Positions 1-5,954 of a stretch of 15,565 bases of DNA are shown in pieces. Source of the stretch: Zoogloeaceae bacterium (lineage in GTDB: Bacteria > Pseudomonadota > Gammaproteobacteria > Burkholderiales > Rhodocyclaceae); the NCBI GenBank assembly GCA_031267345.1, contig JAIRZG010000026.1:1-15565 (forward strand), in the 5' to 3' direction. Every line of letters begins with the position of its first letter. Positions within the stretch are counted from its first letter, which is position 1. The translations under genes were made by a program, and so were the position numbers. The notes beneath the pieces were generated by a model. That model searched no databases. It worked only from the letters and a program-made list of their open reading frames with translations, and was not told the DNA's origin.

Positions 1-133
1 ATTATTTACGGATAAGCCCTTAGTCCCAACATTTGATAGCACAATGTTATCCCAACAGTTGGAAGGATGTCCTATGGGACAAGTATTACACGGCTGCGCC
101 CGCACGACAGAAGCAGTGCATCGAGCGATACAA
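1..133 (+). mobile_element. Left-end fragment of an IS481-like insertion sequence
   Basis: Seen: a short leader with a Shine-Dalgarno-like GGAAGG (61-66) precedes an ATG at 74 that opens the N-terminus of an IS481-type transposase. The similarity stops abruptly after codon 20 (about 133). The bases that follow read, on the other strand, as the continuation of the secreted-protein gene at 134-892. The leader holds nested repeats: AACATT/AATGTT arms around 29-49, and a near-palindrome CCAAC-A-GTTGG around 52-62. The outer terminal repeat cannot be placed because the window begins here. Inference: a deletion running from inside the element into the neighbouring gene, or an assembly join, made this junction. 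Confidence 0.7.
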
Positions 134-148
134 ATGTCGAACTCGTAG
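74..148 (+). pseudogene. Truncated IS481-family transposase, N-terminal 20 residues
   Basis: The frame from ATG 74 reads MGQVLHGCARTTEAVHRAIQ. I recognise this as the start of IS481-family transposases, which normally run 300 or more residues and continue into a helix-turn-helix ('SLRALA..YGINPKTVAKWRKR'-like). Here the frame passes out of the element at about 133 and stops at TAG 146-148 inside foreign sequence, so neither the helix-turn-helix nor the DDE catalytic domain is present. It cannot be functional. GGAAGG 7 nt upstream is its ribosome binding site. The family assignment is from memory of the motif and has not been checked by a search. Confidence 0.7.
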
Positions 149-892
149 TTCAGGGTTACGCCCTGCTGCCCGTTGGCGGTGGTGTTGAGGCCGCTGTTGA
201 CAGTCAGCGTTGCGGCGTCGATGAGGATGATTTGGTCGCCCTCTTGCAGGGGGGGGAAGACGCGCCGTTGATGCCGACGTTCACTGTGGAAGAGCGGCTT
301 GCGCCGTCCGTCAGATCCGCCGTGCCGGTCACGGTGAGCAGGGCTGAACCCGCCGTAAACGTGGCGGGCAGGTAGAAGTTGTACTTCTCAAAATTGTTTA
401 GGCCCGCTACCGTCACCGGCTGGTGCAGATTCAGGGTGTTGCCGGTGAAGGCATCACTACAACCAGACCAGCAATAACCGCCGAAGACATCGTCCGAAAC
501 CGTACCGCCGCTCATCATCACGGTATTGTCGGTCGCGGCACTGGAGGAGGAGCCGCCGTAGACACTGTCCGAAACCGCGCCGTTGTCTTCGACCGTAACG
601 GCGTTTCCGGTCGCGTCGGAGGTCATGCTATAAGCGCCGTAGGCACTTCCGCCCACGTTACCATCCGTCGTAATGAGCAGGAATTTTCCAGAGGGCGTTC
701 CGTTGTGATCGCTTCCGTCCGGGTTGGTGCTGTTGCCGTAGACGTAGCTTGCCGTCGTCCCGCTGATGGTGATGTCCGACGTCTGCCCGAAAACCGGCGC
801 GGCCGCGAAGAGCGCCAGAACGGCAAGCTTTAGTTTGCTGTTGTCATGTACTGGATAATTATGTCATTACCCGGCCTGGGTTCGCGGCGCAT
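134..892 (-). pseudogene. Secreted autotransporter-type passenger protein, frameshifted and truncated
   Basis: Seen: after a signal peptide core (KLKLAVLALFAAAPVFG, then Q) come Gly/Ser/Thr/Asn-rich imperfect repeats of about 22-29 residues. These carry the pattern G-N-x-V ... GG-x-V-S-D-x-V-(Y/F)-GG, typical of passenger domains of large type V autotransporters. Two breaks occur. First, ATG 892 (with AAGGA at 903-899) and ATG 847 share a frame that stops at TAA 832-830, one base out of register with the signal peptide. One extra A in ATGACAAC would give M-N-N-S-K-L-K-L. Second, a C8 run (249-256) shifts the frame; beyond it the other frame resumes as LQEGDQIILIDAATLTVNSG and continues to the IS junction near 134. 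No C-terminal beta-barrel is present. Inference: a decaying gene, or a phase-variable one later cut by the IS remnant. Sequencing or assembly error at the homopolymer is possible. Confidence 0.65.
249..256. repeat. Homopolymer run of eight G (C8 on the coding strand)
   Basis: The uninterrupted G8 sits exactly where the minus-strand passenger frame is lost. With nine or six Cs the two halves (…GINGASS / LQEGDQII…) would be in one frame. With eight, translation ends about 17 codons later at 204. Runs of this kind slip readily in replication and are a classic phase-variation switch in surface-protein genes; they are also a common sequencing error site. Confidence 0.85.
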
Positions 893-898
893 GACAAT

Positions 899-937
899 TC
901 CTTTGCGAAAGGAGAAAGGAAAAACACGACGATTATA
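899..937 (-). promoter_or_regulatory. Candidate -10 box and ribosome binding site for the passenger gene
   Basis: A consensus TATAAT lies at 937-932, with only a T-rich, poor -35 region 17 nt upstream. AAGGA at 903-899 is 6 nt from ATG 892. Together they make a complete start signal of about 45 bases in front of the frameshifted passenger gene, so its expression signals look better preserved than its reading frame. Confidence 0.45.
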
Positions 938-1070
938 GGCGCGAATATGAGGAAAAAGTTACGGGAACGGACAAAATTCGACGCTCCGGCCTTGGTGTGG
1001 CGAAAAGCGGGCAGACCCAATCCGCGCAAGTCCGGATCGAGCCGCCCGCGCCGCGCAGTCTGCCGCGCAT
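933..1070 (-). CDS. Possible 45-residue ORF directly after rplS
   Basis: ATG 1070 lies 18 nt after the rplS stop and is preceded by a very strong Shine-Dalgarno GGAGGA (1082-1077) with 6 nt spacing. The frame runs 45 codons to TAA 935-933. The peptide is Arg/Gly-rich at the start with two cysteines (residues 15 and 20). I recognise no family. It overlaps the structure proposed as a terminator (1010-1064). It could be a real small protein at the end of the operon, a leftover of a deleted downstream gene, or chance. Only the ribosome binding site argues for it. Confidence 0.22.
   Translation of the reverse strand: MRGRLRGAGGSIRTCADWVCPLFATPRPERRILSVPVTFSSYSRL
1010..1064 (-). terminator. Possible structured transcript end after rplS
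   Basis: Perfect 7-bp arms GGCAGAC (1064-1058 on the transcript) and GTCTGCC (1016-1010) enclose an inner 5-bp hairpin ATCCG/CGGAT (1037-1033 with 1024-1020). They are followed by CGCTTTTC. The loop between the outer arms is long and the T run is only four, so this is a weak candidate for the end of the rpsP operon. Confidence 0.28.
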
Positions 1071-1088
1071 CGTCTGTCCTCCGTAAAG

Positions 1089-1475
1089 CTATGCGGCGTC
1101 CGTATTGCTCACCGGGGTCTTTTTGACCAGTTTTTCCTTGATGCGGGCGGACTTGCCGGAGCGTTTGCGCAGATAGTAAAGCTTGGCGCGGCGCACATCG
1201 CCACGGCGCTTGACCTCGATTTTGGCGACCAGCGGAGAATAGGTCTGGAAGGTGCGTTCCACGCCTTCGCCGGAAGAAATCTTGCGGACGATGAAAGAAG
1301 AATTCAGTCCCCGGTTGCGTTTGGCAATCACCACGCCTTCGTAGGCTTGCAGGCGTTCGCGGTTGCCTTCCTTGACCTTGACCTGCACGACCACCGTATC
1401 GCCGGGCGCGAATTCGGGGATGCTCTTGCCCAGACGGGTAATTTCTTCCTGTTCCAGTTGCGCTATCAGATTCAT
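1089..1475 (-). CDS. rplS: 50S ribosomal protein L19
   Basis: L19 sits at the interface of the two ribosomal subunits. The 128-residue product begins MNLIAQLEQEEITRLGK. It carries the family core: FAPGDTV near residue 22, then VKVKEGNRERLQAYEGVVIAKRNRG, SSFIVRKIS.GEGVER.F, VAKIEVKRRGDVRRAKLYYLR and a basic tail. The family is usually about 115-130 residues, so this is full length. I chose ATG 1475 over an upstream in-frame ATG at 1499 because it matches the family N-terminus and has AAGGA 8 nt upstream. The upstream ATG would overlap trmD and add eight unconserved residues. It is the last gene of rpsP-rimM-trmD-rplS, 20 nt after trmD. Confidence 0.97.
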   Translation of the reverse strand: MNLIAQLEQEEITRLGKSIPEFAPGDTVVVQVKVKEGNRERLQAYEGVVIAKRNRGLNSSFIVRKISSGEGVERTFQTYSPLVAKIEVKRRGDVRRAKLYYLRKRSGKSARIKEKLVKKTPVSNTDAA

Positions 1476-1495
1476 GTGAGTTTCCTTGTTGAATT

Positions 1496-2272
1496 TCATT
1501 GCTCACCGCATTGCTCAAGACGAATTTCTGTCATGAGTTGCGTCTCTTCCGCGCTTAACGCGCGTTGCGTCAGGAGTTCCGGCCTGCGCTTCCGGGTTCG
1601 CGCCAGCGACGCTTTCAGTCGCCAACGACGAATTCTGGCATGGTCGCCGGAAAGCAAAACTTCCGGAACCGCCTGTCCCGCATACACTTCGGGACGGGTG
1701 TAGTGCGGGCAATCCAGCAAGCCCGACACAAACGAATCTTCCACGGCGGAAGCCGCGTCGCCCAACGCGCCGGGCAATTGACGAATCAGCGCGTCCATCA
1801 GCAACATGGCGGCCAGTTCGCCGCCGGAGACGACGAAATCGCCAATGGAAATCTCTTCTTCCACTACGCGCTCAATCAGGCGTTCATCCACGCCTTCATA
1901 ACGTCCGCACAACAACACCAAACCGATGCCGCCTTGCATATCCGCCGCCATCGCCATGACTTTCGCGTGATTCAGCGGCGCGCCCTGAGGCGAGAGGTAA
2001 ATCACCCGGCTTTTAGTCGCGCCCGCCGACTGCTGCCGCGCCCTAGCCGCATGGATGGCGGCTTCCAGCGGCGCGGCCTGCATCACCATGCCGGGGCCGC
2101 CGCCATAGGGACGGTCATCGATGGCGCGCCAAGCGTTGTCGGCGTAGTCGCGCGGATTCCATAATCCCAGCGACCACAATCCGGCTTCCCGCGCCTTGCG
2201 GGTAATGCCGACATCGGCAAGCGCGGCGAACATTTCCGGAAAAATGCTCACGCAATCAAAAACGGCCTTCAC
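1496..2272 (-). CDS. trmD: tRNA (guanine-37-N1)-methyltransferase
   Basis: TrmD methylates N1 of G37 next to the anticodon, using S-adenosylmethionine, and so prevents +1 frameshifting. The 258-residue product (family about 250) shows the SPOUT trefoil-knot motifs in order: DDRPYGGGPGMVM, VIYLSPQGAPL, LLCGRYEGVDERLIE, EISIGDFVVSGGE, then the linker DSFVSGLLDCPHYTRPEV with its catalytic Asp region, and VPEVLLSGDHARIRRWR. The start is GTG 2272. It overlaps the rimM stop as GTGA and has GGAGG 7 nt upstream, giving MKAVFDCVSIFPEMF. An upstream TTG (2287) opens the same frame but adds only M-G-G-G-L inside rimM. Stop-start overlap implies translational coupling to rimM. Confidence 0.96.
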   Translation of the reverse strand: MKAVFDCVSIFPEMFAALADVGITRKAREAGLWSLGLWNPRDYADNAWRAIDDRPYGGGPGMVMQAAPLEAAIHAARARQQSAGATKSRVIYLSPQGAPLNHAKVMAMAADMQGGIGLVLLCGRYEGVDERLIERVVEEEISIGDFVVSGGELAAMLLMDALIRQLPGALGDAASAVEDSFVSGLLDCPHYTRPEVYAGQAVPEVLLSGDHARIRRWRLKASLARTRKRRPELLTQRALSAEETQLMTEIRLEQCGEQ

Positions 2273-2790
2273 CAGTCCGCCTCCCAATCCACCCGCATCC
2301 GGCCTGCGGCGAGGTCGACTTCGTGGACAACCGCCCCGACAAAAGGCAACAAGCGTTCCGTTTCGCCATCGTCATCCAGCACCCGCAACACCGTATGCGC
2401 GCTGCTGGCAATACATCCGGCCACCTGCCCCAGGCTTGCGCCAGCGTTGTTGAGTACTTTCAGGCCGATGAGATCGTCCCAGTAAAATTCGTTGGCGTCG
2501 GTCGGCGGCAGGGCGTCACGCGGCGCGGCGAGCCAACAGCCTTGCAGGCTTTCCGCTCCGGCGCGGTCTGTAACATCGGCGAAACGAATCAACAAGTCCT
2601 TGCCTTGCGCCTTGCATTCTTCCGCTTCCCGCTGCCGCCAGGGGCCGTTTTCCGTTGCGGCCAGACGCCAGACGGAAATTTTGCGCCAGCTGGCGGCGTC
2701 ATCGCCAAAAGTCTGCGCCTTCACCCAACCCTTGACGCCATAGGCTGCGCGGACGCGCCCCAGAATCAGAAGTTTGGAATCATCGGTCAT
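2269..2790 (-). CDS. rimM: Ribosome maturation factor RimM
   Basis: RimM binds ribosomal protein S19 and helps 16S rRNA mature in the 30S head. The 173-residue product has the N-terminal RimM beta-barrel (ILGRVRAAYGVKGWVKAQTF near residues 9-28) and a C-terminal PRC-barrel (EFYWDDLIGLKVLN..G..LGQV, then LLPFV..VV.EVDLAAGRMRVDW). Length is normal for the family. ATG 2790 has no recognisable Shine-Dalgarno; the preceding bases are a T6 run. The 67-nt gap from rpsP holds a 5-bp hairpin (2817-2821 with 2831-2835). Initiation may depend on read-through from rpsP translation or on an A/T-rich leader. It overlaps trmD by 4 nt. Confidence 0.95.
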   Translation of the reverse strand: MTDDSKLLILGRVRAAYGVKGWVKAQTFGDDAASWRKISVWRLAATENGPWRQREAEECKAQGKDLLIRFADVTDRAGAESLQGCWLAAPRDALPPTDANEFYWDDLIGLKVLNNAGASLGQVAGCIASSAHTVLRVLDDDGETERLLPFVGAVVHEVDLAAGRMRVDWEADW

Positions 2791-2857
2791 GATGAAAAAA
2801 CCAGCGGGAAAACTCCGGCGGAAAAACGCGCCGCCATTGCTGATCTAACGCGAAAAA

Positions 2858-3118
2858 TCAGGCGGCGGCTGTGGTCTTGGCGGTGTATTGCTTTACCAGA
2901 CGGGTAACGGTGGGCGACAGGCGCGCGCCGTTTTGCCGCCAGTAGGCCAGCCGATCCAGCGCCACGCGCAGATTTTCTTCATGCGCGGCGGCGACCGGGT
3001 TGTAAAAACCGATGCGTTCCACAAAACGCCCATCGCGCCGATTGCGGGAGTCGGCAACGACCAGATTGTAAAAGGGGCGCTTCTTCGCGCCGCCACGGGA
3101 AAGACGGATGACGACCAT
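2858..3118 (-). CDS. rpsP: 30S ribosomal protein S16
   Basis: S16 is a small-subunit assembly protein. The 86-residue product begins MVVIRLSRGGAKKRPFYNLV and continues DSRNRRDGRFVERIGFYNP, then LDRLAYWRQNGARLSPTV and a basic end. This is the full pattern and length of the family (80-90 residues). It is the first gene of rpsP-rimM-trmD-rplS, a conserved proteobacterial operon that couples ribosomal proteins with a 30S maturation factor and a tRNA methylase. A near-consensus promoter lies 35-63 nt upstream. The ribosome binding site is modest (CCGGACAAAGCAC before ATG). Confidence 0.97.
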   Translation of the reverse strand: MVVIRLSRGGAKKRPFYNLVVADSRNRRDGRFVERIGFYNPVAAAHEENLRVALDRLAYWRQNGARLSPTVTRLVKQYTAKTTAAA

Positions 3119-3153
3119 GTGCTTTGTCCGGTGAATAAACCAAAAAAGACGAA

Positions 3154-3181
3154 ATTATAAAGGAAGTCGCCAAAATATCAA
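3154..3181 (-). promoter_or_regulatory. Sigma-70-type promoter of the rpsP operon
   Basis: On the minus strand, TTGATA (3181-3176) and TATAAT (3159-3154) are separated by 16 nt. The -10 box is a perfect consensus and the -35 box matches at four of six positions. The predicted start near 3147 leaves a leader of about 28 nt before rpsP. It lies in the 108-bp gap after ispF, so the ribosomal operon need not depend on ispD-ispF transcription. Confidence 0.8.
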
Positions 3182-3226
3182 GGCGCCTGCGTGTAGCGCG
3201 TTTACCCCGCGATCCCTGCCCCCTGC

Positions 3227-3715
3227 TTACTGTTCCCTGACGAGCACGACTACCTGCGCTGCGATGGCTTCATTGCGCCCCAGATAGCCCAGGGTTTCGT
3301 TGGTCTTGCCCTTGATGTTGACGCAGACGGGCGGCAATTCCAGGTCGGTGGCGAGAATGGCGCGCATGGCGGGAATGTGCGGGGCAAGACGCGGTTGTTG
3401 GGCGATCAGGGTGGCGTCAACATTGACCGGACGCCATCCGGCAGCCCGCACCCGCTTCAGGGCTTCGCGCAGCAAGGCGCGGCTGTCAGCGCCCTGATAA
3501 TGCGGGTCGGTATCGGGAAAATGCGCGCCAATGTCGCCCAATCCCGCCGCGCCCAGCAAGGCGTCGGTCAGCGCATGGAGCAGGGCGTCGGCGTCCGAAT
3601 GTCCTTGCAGCCCCTTGTCAAAGGGAATCTCCACTCCACCCAGCATGAGCTTGCGCCCCGAAACCAGCCGATGCACGTCGTAACCCTGTCCCACCCGAAA
3701 TTCAGGCGTTGCCAT
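3227..3715 (-). CDS. ispF: 2-C-methyl-D-erythritol 2,4-cyclodiphosphate synthase
   Basis: IspF closes the cyclic diphosphate ring in the MEP (non-mevalonate) route to isoprenoids, releasing CMP. The 162-residue protein (family about 160) shows the metal-binding start GQGYDVHRL (Asp and His ligands), then GHSDADALLHALTDALLGAA, GDIGAHFPDTD and the C-terminal NIKGKTNETLGYLGRNE. ATG 3715 lies 14 nt inside the end of ispD, with GGAGGA just upstream, so translation is probably coupled. The neighbouring ispD encodes the enzyme two steps earlier in the same pathway. Confidence 0.97.
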   Translation of the reverse strand: MATPEFRVGQGYDVHRLVSGRKLMLGGVEIPFDKGLQGHSDADALLHALTDALLGAAGLGDIGAHFPDTDPHYQGADSRALLREALKRVRAAGWRPVNVDATLIAQQPRLAPHIPAMRAILATDLELPPVCVNIKGKTNETLGYLGRNEAIAAQVVVLVREQ

Positions 3716-4430
3716 AGCATCCTCCCTCTTCTGCGCGCTGTCCCCGGATTATCCACTCCGCCAGCGCAAAATCGGCAGGACAGGTGACTTTCAGATTGCT
3801 GATATCACTCTCGACGAGACGCGGCGCGAATCCGGCGGCTTCCATCGCGCCCGCCTCGTCCGTGACCGCTTCGTGCGCCGACAGCGCCGCGCACAACGCG
3901 CCGTAACGAAACATCTGCGGCGTTTGCGCCTGCCACAGCCCTTGTCGCGGCAGGGTTTCCCGCACGCTCAACGGCTCCGCGTCCGCCTTGCTCCGTTTCA
4001 GGGTATCCGCCAGCGGCACAGCCAGCAAGCCGCCCACCGGATCATCGGACAAGGCGGTCAGCAGACGATCCAGCAGGGCGCGGGAAAGACAGGGGCGCGC
4101 CGCGTCATGCACCAGTATCCAGTCTTCCGACAGCGCCTTGTCCCGCAAGGCGACCAGCGTGTTACGCACACTCTGCGCGCGCGTCGCGCCGCCACAATGC
4201 AGGATTTCCAGACGCGGCGCAAACGTCTGCCACAACCGCTGCTGTTCCGGCTGTCGCCAGAATTCATCCGCTTCGGCAAGCGTCAGCCAGACGTGCGTAA
4301 TTTCTGGATGCCGACAAAATACCGCCAGCGTATGCGCCAGCAAAGGCTGTCCCAAAAGCGGCAAATACTGCTTCGGGCGCGCGCCGCCTACGCGGGAACC
4401 GCTACCAGCGGCAGGAATGATAACGTGCAT
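3702..4430 (-). CDS. ispD: 2-C-methyl-D-erythritol 4-phosphate cytidylyltransferase
   Basis: IspD joins CTP and MEP to form CDP-methylerythritol in the MEP pathway. The 242-residue product matches the family length (about 230-240). It has the nucleotide-binding start VIIPAAGSGSRVGGARPKQY, WILVHDAARPCLS (the HDAARP metal/substrate loop), TLKRS, TLPRQGLWQAQTPQ.F and a DEAGAMEA segment. I start it at ATG 4430 (GGAA 6-9 nt upstream) because the protein then begins MHVIIPAAG as in the family. The frame is open for 27 more codons upstream, but those residues are unconserved. Its end overlaps ispF by 14 nt. Confidence 0.96.
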   Translation of the reverse strand: MHVIIPAAGSGSRVGGARPKQYLPLLGQPLLAHTLAVFCRHPEITHVWLTLAEADEFWRQPEQQRLWQTFAPRLEILHCGGATRAQSVRNTLVALRDKALSEDWILVHDAARPCLSRALLDRLLTALSDDPVGGLLAVPLADTLKRSKADAEPLSVRETLPRQGLWQAQTPQMFRYGALCAALSAHEAVTDEAGAMEAAGFAPRLVESDISNLKVTCPADFALAEWIIRGQRAEEGGCYGNA

Positions 4431-4510
4431 CGAAATTCCGGCATCAGGGATCAGAGGACGGATTCTACGACCTTGCCTCAAAAAAATCCCTCTCCTGAAC
4501 ACCGGAGACA

Positions 4511-4630
4511 CAGGGCTATCGCATGAATGTGTTTGTTATTGAAAATCACAGATGATGGCGTCAAAGTCGTTGCCTCGTCGAAACCTGTCGCCCCCTCCCG
4601 CCCTTGTGGAGCGCCCTCTCCCACAAGGGG
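4511..4630. repeat. Dispersed intergenic repeat, copy A
   Basis: This begins with CAGGGCTATCGCATGAATG (4511-4529), which recurs with one mismatch at 15447-15465. It ends with an inverted repeat CCCTTGTGG (4601-4609) / CCACAAGGG (4621-4629) around an 11-nt loop. The second copy also reaches the C/T-rich CCCCTTGTG before the window ends. The middle sections differ apart from a shared GATGGCG. Inference: a member of a family of CT-rich hairpin repeats scattered through the genome. It lies between ispD and the chemotaxis-gene relic. Confidence 0.55.
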
Positions 4631-4643
4631 AAGGGGGATTGAA

Positions 4644-4780
4644 TTACACCTTGATGGACAGGGTTGCCACGACTTCCTGCGCCAATTGCTCCAAGCGTTG
4701 CGCGCCGCTTGCCGCTTCCTCGGCGGCGGCGTTGTTTTCGTCCGTTATCCGGGCGATGCTTTCCACATGCCGGCAATATC
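4644..4780 (-). pseudogene. C-terminal relic of a methyl-accepting chemotaxis protein
   Basis: The minus strand reads HVESIARITDENNAAAEEAA and then LEQLAQEV..TLSIKV to TAA 4646-4644. This is the typical end of a chemoreceptor signalling domain (V..I..M.E.N..A..E.A..A..L..LA..L), including the membrane-distal coiled-coil pattern. Just upstream the frame breaks: S-Q-D-I-A, the expected preceding residues, is found one base out of register, and a TAG lies four codons further up. Receptors are usually over 500 residues and only about 45 remain. No start codon or HAMP/transmembrane region is present, so this is a deletion remnant. I recognised it from the motif, without a search. Confidence 0.7.
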
Positions 4781-4860
4781 CTGACTCGCCTACCTTGCTG
4801 GCCTGAACGTCGCGTGTGCGTTTAGAATGCCCGCTCCTTCAGGTTTTGCGAAAGCATCCC

Positions 4861-5337
4861 ATGCGCGCGATAACGTCTCTGGCGAACGCCCTGTTTCATC
4901 TTGTCCTGACCGCCTGGGCGGGCATGTTGTGGAGCATCGGCTATCTGGTGGTTCCGGTATTGTTCTATACGCAGGAGCGTATGCGGGCCGGGGAAATCGC
5001 CGGACATCTGTTTACCGTCTCCGGCTGGACGGGGCTGGCGTTGGGCGGTTATCTGCTGGCAGCGTTGCTGTCGCGCCAAGGCCTGGCGGGCAGTCTGCGC
5101 ACGCTGGCCTTCTGGCTGACCGCGTTGATGCTGATCCTGACGGCGGTCAGCCTTTTCGGCATCCAGCCTTTCATGCAGCATTTGAAGGAAAGCGCCCTGC
5201 CGCTTGATGTCACGCGCAGCGCGCTGCGCGAGCGTTTTGCCGCCTGGCACGGCGTCGCCAGCTCCCTTTATCTGCTGCAAAGTCTGCTGGCGCTGGCGTT
5301 GACGCTGCGCGTCAATTTCGGCAAGCCTGTGCAATAA
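4861..5337 (+). CDS. DUF4149-type four-helix membrane protein
   Basis: A 158-residue inner-membrane protein with four hydrophobic segments (about residues 9-33, 47-69, 80-100 and 129-150). The first contains the W-x-G-x-x-W-S-I-G-Y and PVLF pattern I associate with DUF4149, a family of unknown function frequent in betaproteobacteria and related to eukaryotic TMEM205. In many of those genomes it sits near greA or yhbY; neither is here. ATG 4861 is preferred to ATG 4816 because it places the start just before the first helix. Neither has a good ribosome binding site. A TAGAAT at 4823-4828 could be its -10 box, without a clear -35. Its stop TAA overlaps a possible start ATG of the next gene. Confidence 0.75.
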   Translation: MRAITSLANALFHLVLTAWAGMLWSIGYLVVPVLFYTQERMRAGEIAGHLFTVSGWTGLALGGYLLAALLSRQGLAGSLRTLAFWLTALMLILTAVSLFGIQPFMQHLKESALPLDVTRSALRERFAAWHGVASSLYLLQSLLALALTLRVNFGKPVQ

Positions 5338-5381
5338 TGCCAAACCACTTGTCAAACCCGGTCTTTTCAGAAGCGAACAAA

Positions 5382-5921
5382 ATGATCCGAATCCCCTGCC
5401 GCGCAAAATACTTGCGAATAACCCTGCTCTCCGCCGTCCTGGGCGGTTGCCTGACGACCACCTCCCTCACCGGCGCCCCCGTGACGCCCGTCGCGGAGGT
5501 GGCCAATACCGCCTCGAACGCGCGCTTGCGCGTCGTGAGCGCCGAAGGCGTGGTGCGCGCCATTCCGTCGAAGGATTGCCTGGACGATTCCGCGCCCGAC
5601 ACGGGCGTCATCCTGGGCGGCAGGGGCGATCTGCAAGGGCAGAGCCGGAACATGCCCAATCCGGAGCGCATTGGCGACAAGCCTTTTGCCGAACTCTATA
5701 TCGCGGCGGGCAAACCCTTCACACTGGATTTTCAGGTCGGGACGGGATCCCGCGCCCGTTGCGCGCTTGCCGGTTCCTTTGTCCCGCAGGCAGGCAAGAA
5801 TTACGAAGCCTATGCCGCGATCGTCAATGGACAGTGCGCCCTCACCGTGCGCCTCAAGAATCTGGCGGATGGCCTCTGGAAACCCGAACGCCTCACCAAA
5901 GCGCAAAACTGCAAGCGTTAG
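5382..5921 (+). CDS. Putative lipoprotein of unknown function
   Basis: The 179-residue product starts with a basic n-region and a hydrophobic stretch ending in the lipobox L-G-G-C (Cys23), so it should be lipid-anchored in the cell envelope. The residue after Cys is Leu, not Asp, which suggests outer-membrane sorting by the usual rule. The mature part has four cysteines (66, 127, 152, 177) that could form two disulfides, and no family I recognise. ATG 5382 is chosen over ATG 5337, whose A overlaps the upstream stop, because it gives a normal 23-residue signal. With the upstream start the n-region would be too long. Coupling to the DUF4149 gene remains possible. Its stop overlaps that of the convergent glycosyltransferase gene. 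Confidence 0.7.
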   Translation: MIRIPCRAKYLRITLLSAVLGGCLTTTSLTGAPVTPVAEVANTASNARLRVVSAEGVVRAIPSKDCLDDSAPDTGVILGGRGDLQGQSRNMPNPERIGDKPFAELYIAAGKPFTLDFQVGTGSRARCALAGSFVPQAGKNYEAYAAIVNGQCALTVRLKNLADGLWKPERLTKAQNCKR

Positions 5922-5954
5922 CCCGGTTCATAACGCTGGGCTTTACCCGAACCG
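5914..5954. terminator. Inverted repeats across the convergent gene ends
   Basis: Perfect arms AGCGTTA (5914-5920) and TAACGCT (5931-5937) enclose 10 nt and cover both stop codons. A second overlapping pair, CGGTTC (5924-5929) and GAACCG (5949-5954), could fold instead. T runs are short on both strands. This may act as a weak bidirectional terminator for the two genes that meet here. Confidence 0.3.

Noticed and set aside
5..18. TTTACGGATAAGCC at 5-18 and, on the minus strand, between secA and proQ
   Set aside because: A single 14-base match without flanking similarity is within chance expectation.
880..898. CGCGRCGCATGACAAT found near 882 and near 11748
   Set aside because: A 15-of-16 match with no shared flanks; about this many such matches are expected by chance in both strands of 15.5 kb.
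859..1518. 219-codon open frame on the minus strand across rplS
   Set aside because: It is a shifted-frame shadow of rplS extended into the downstream noncoding region; the composition is Arg/Gly-rich and no family is recognisable.
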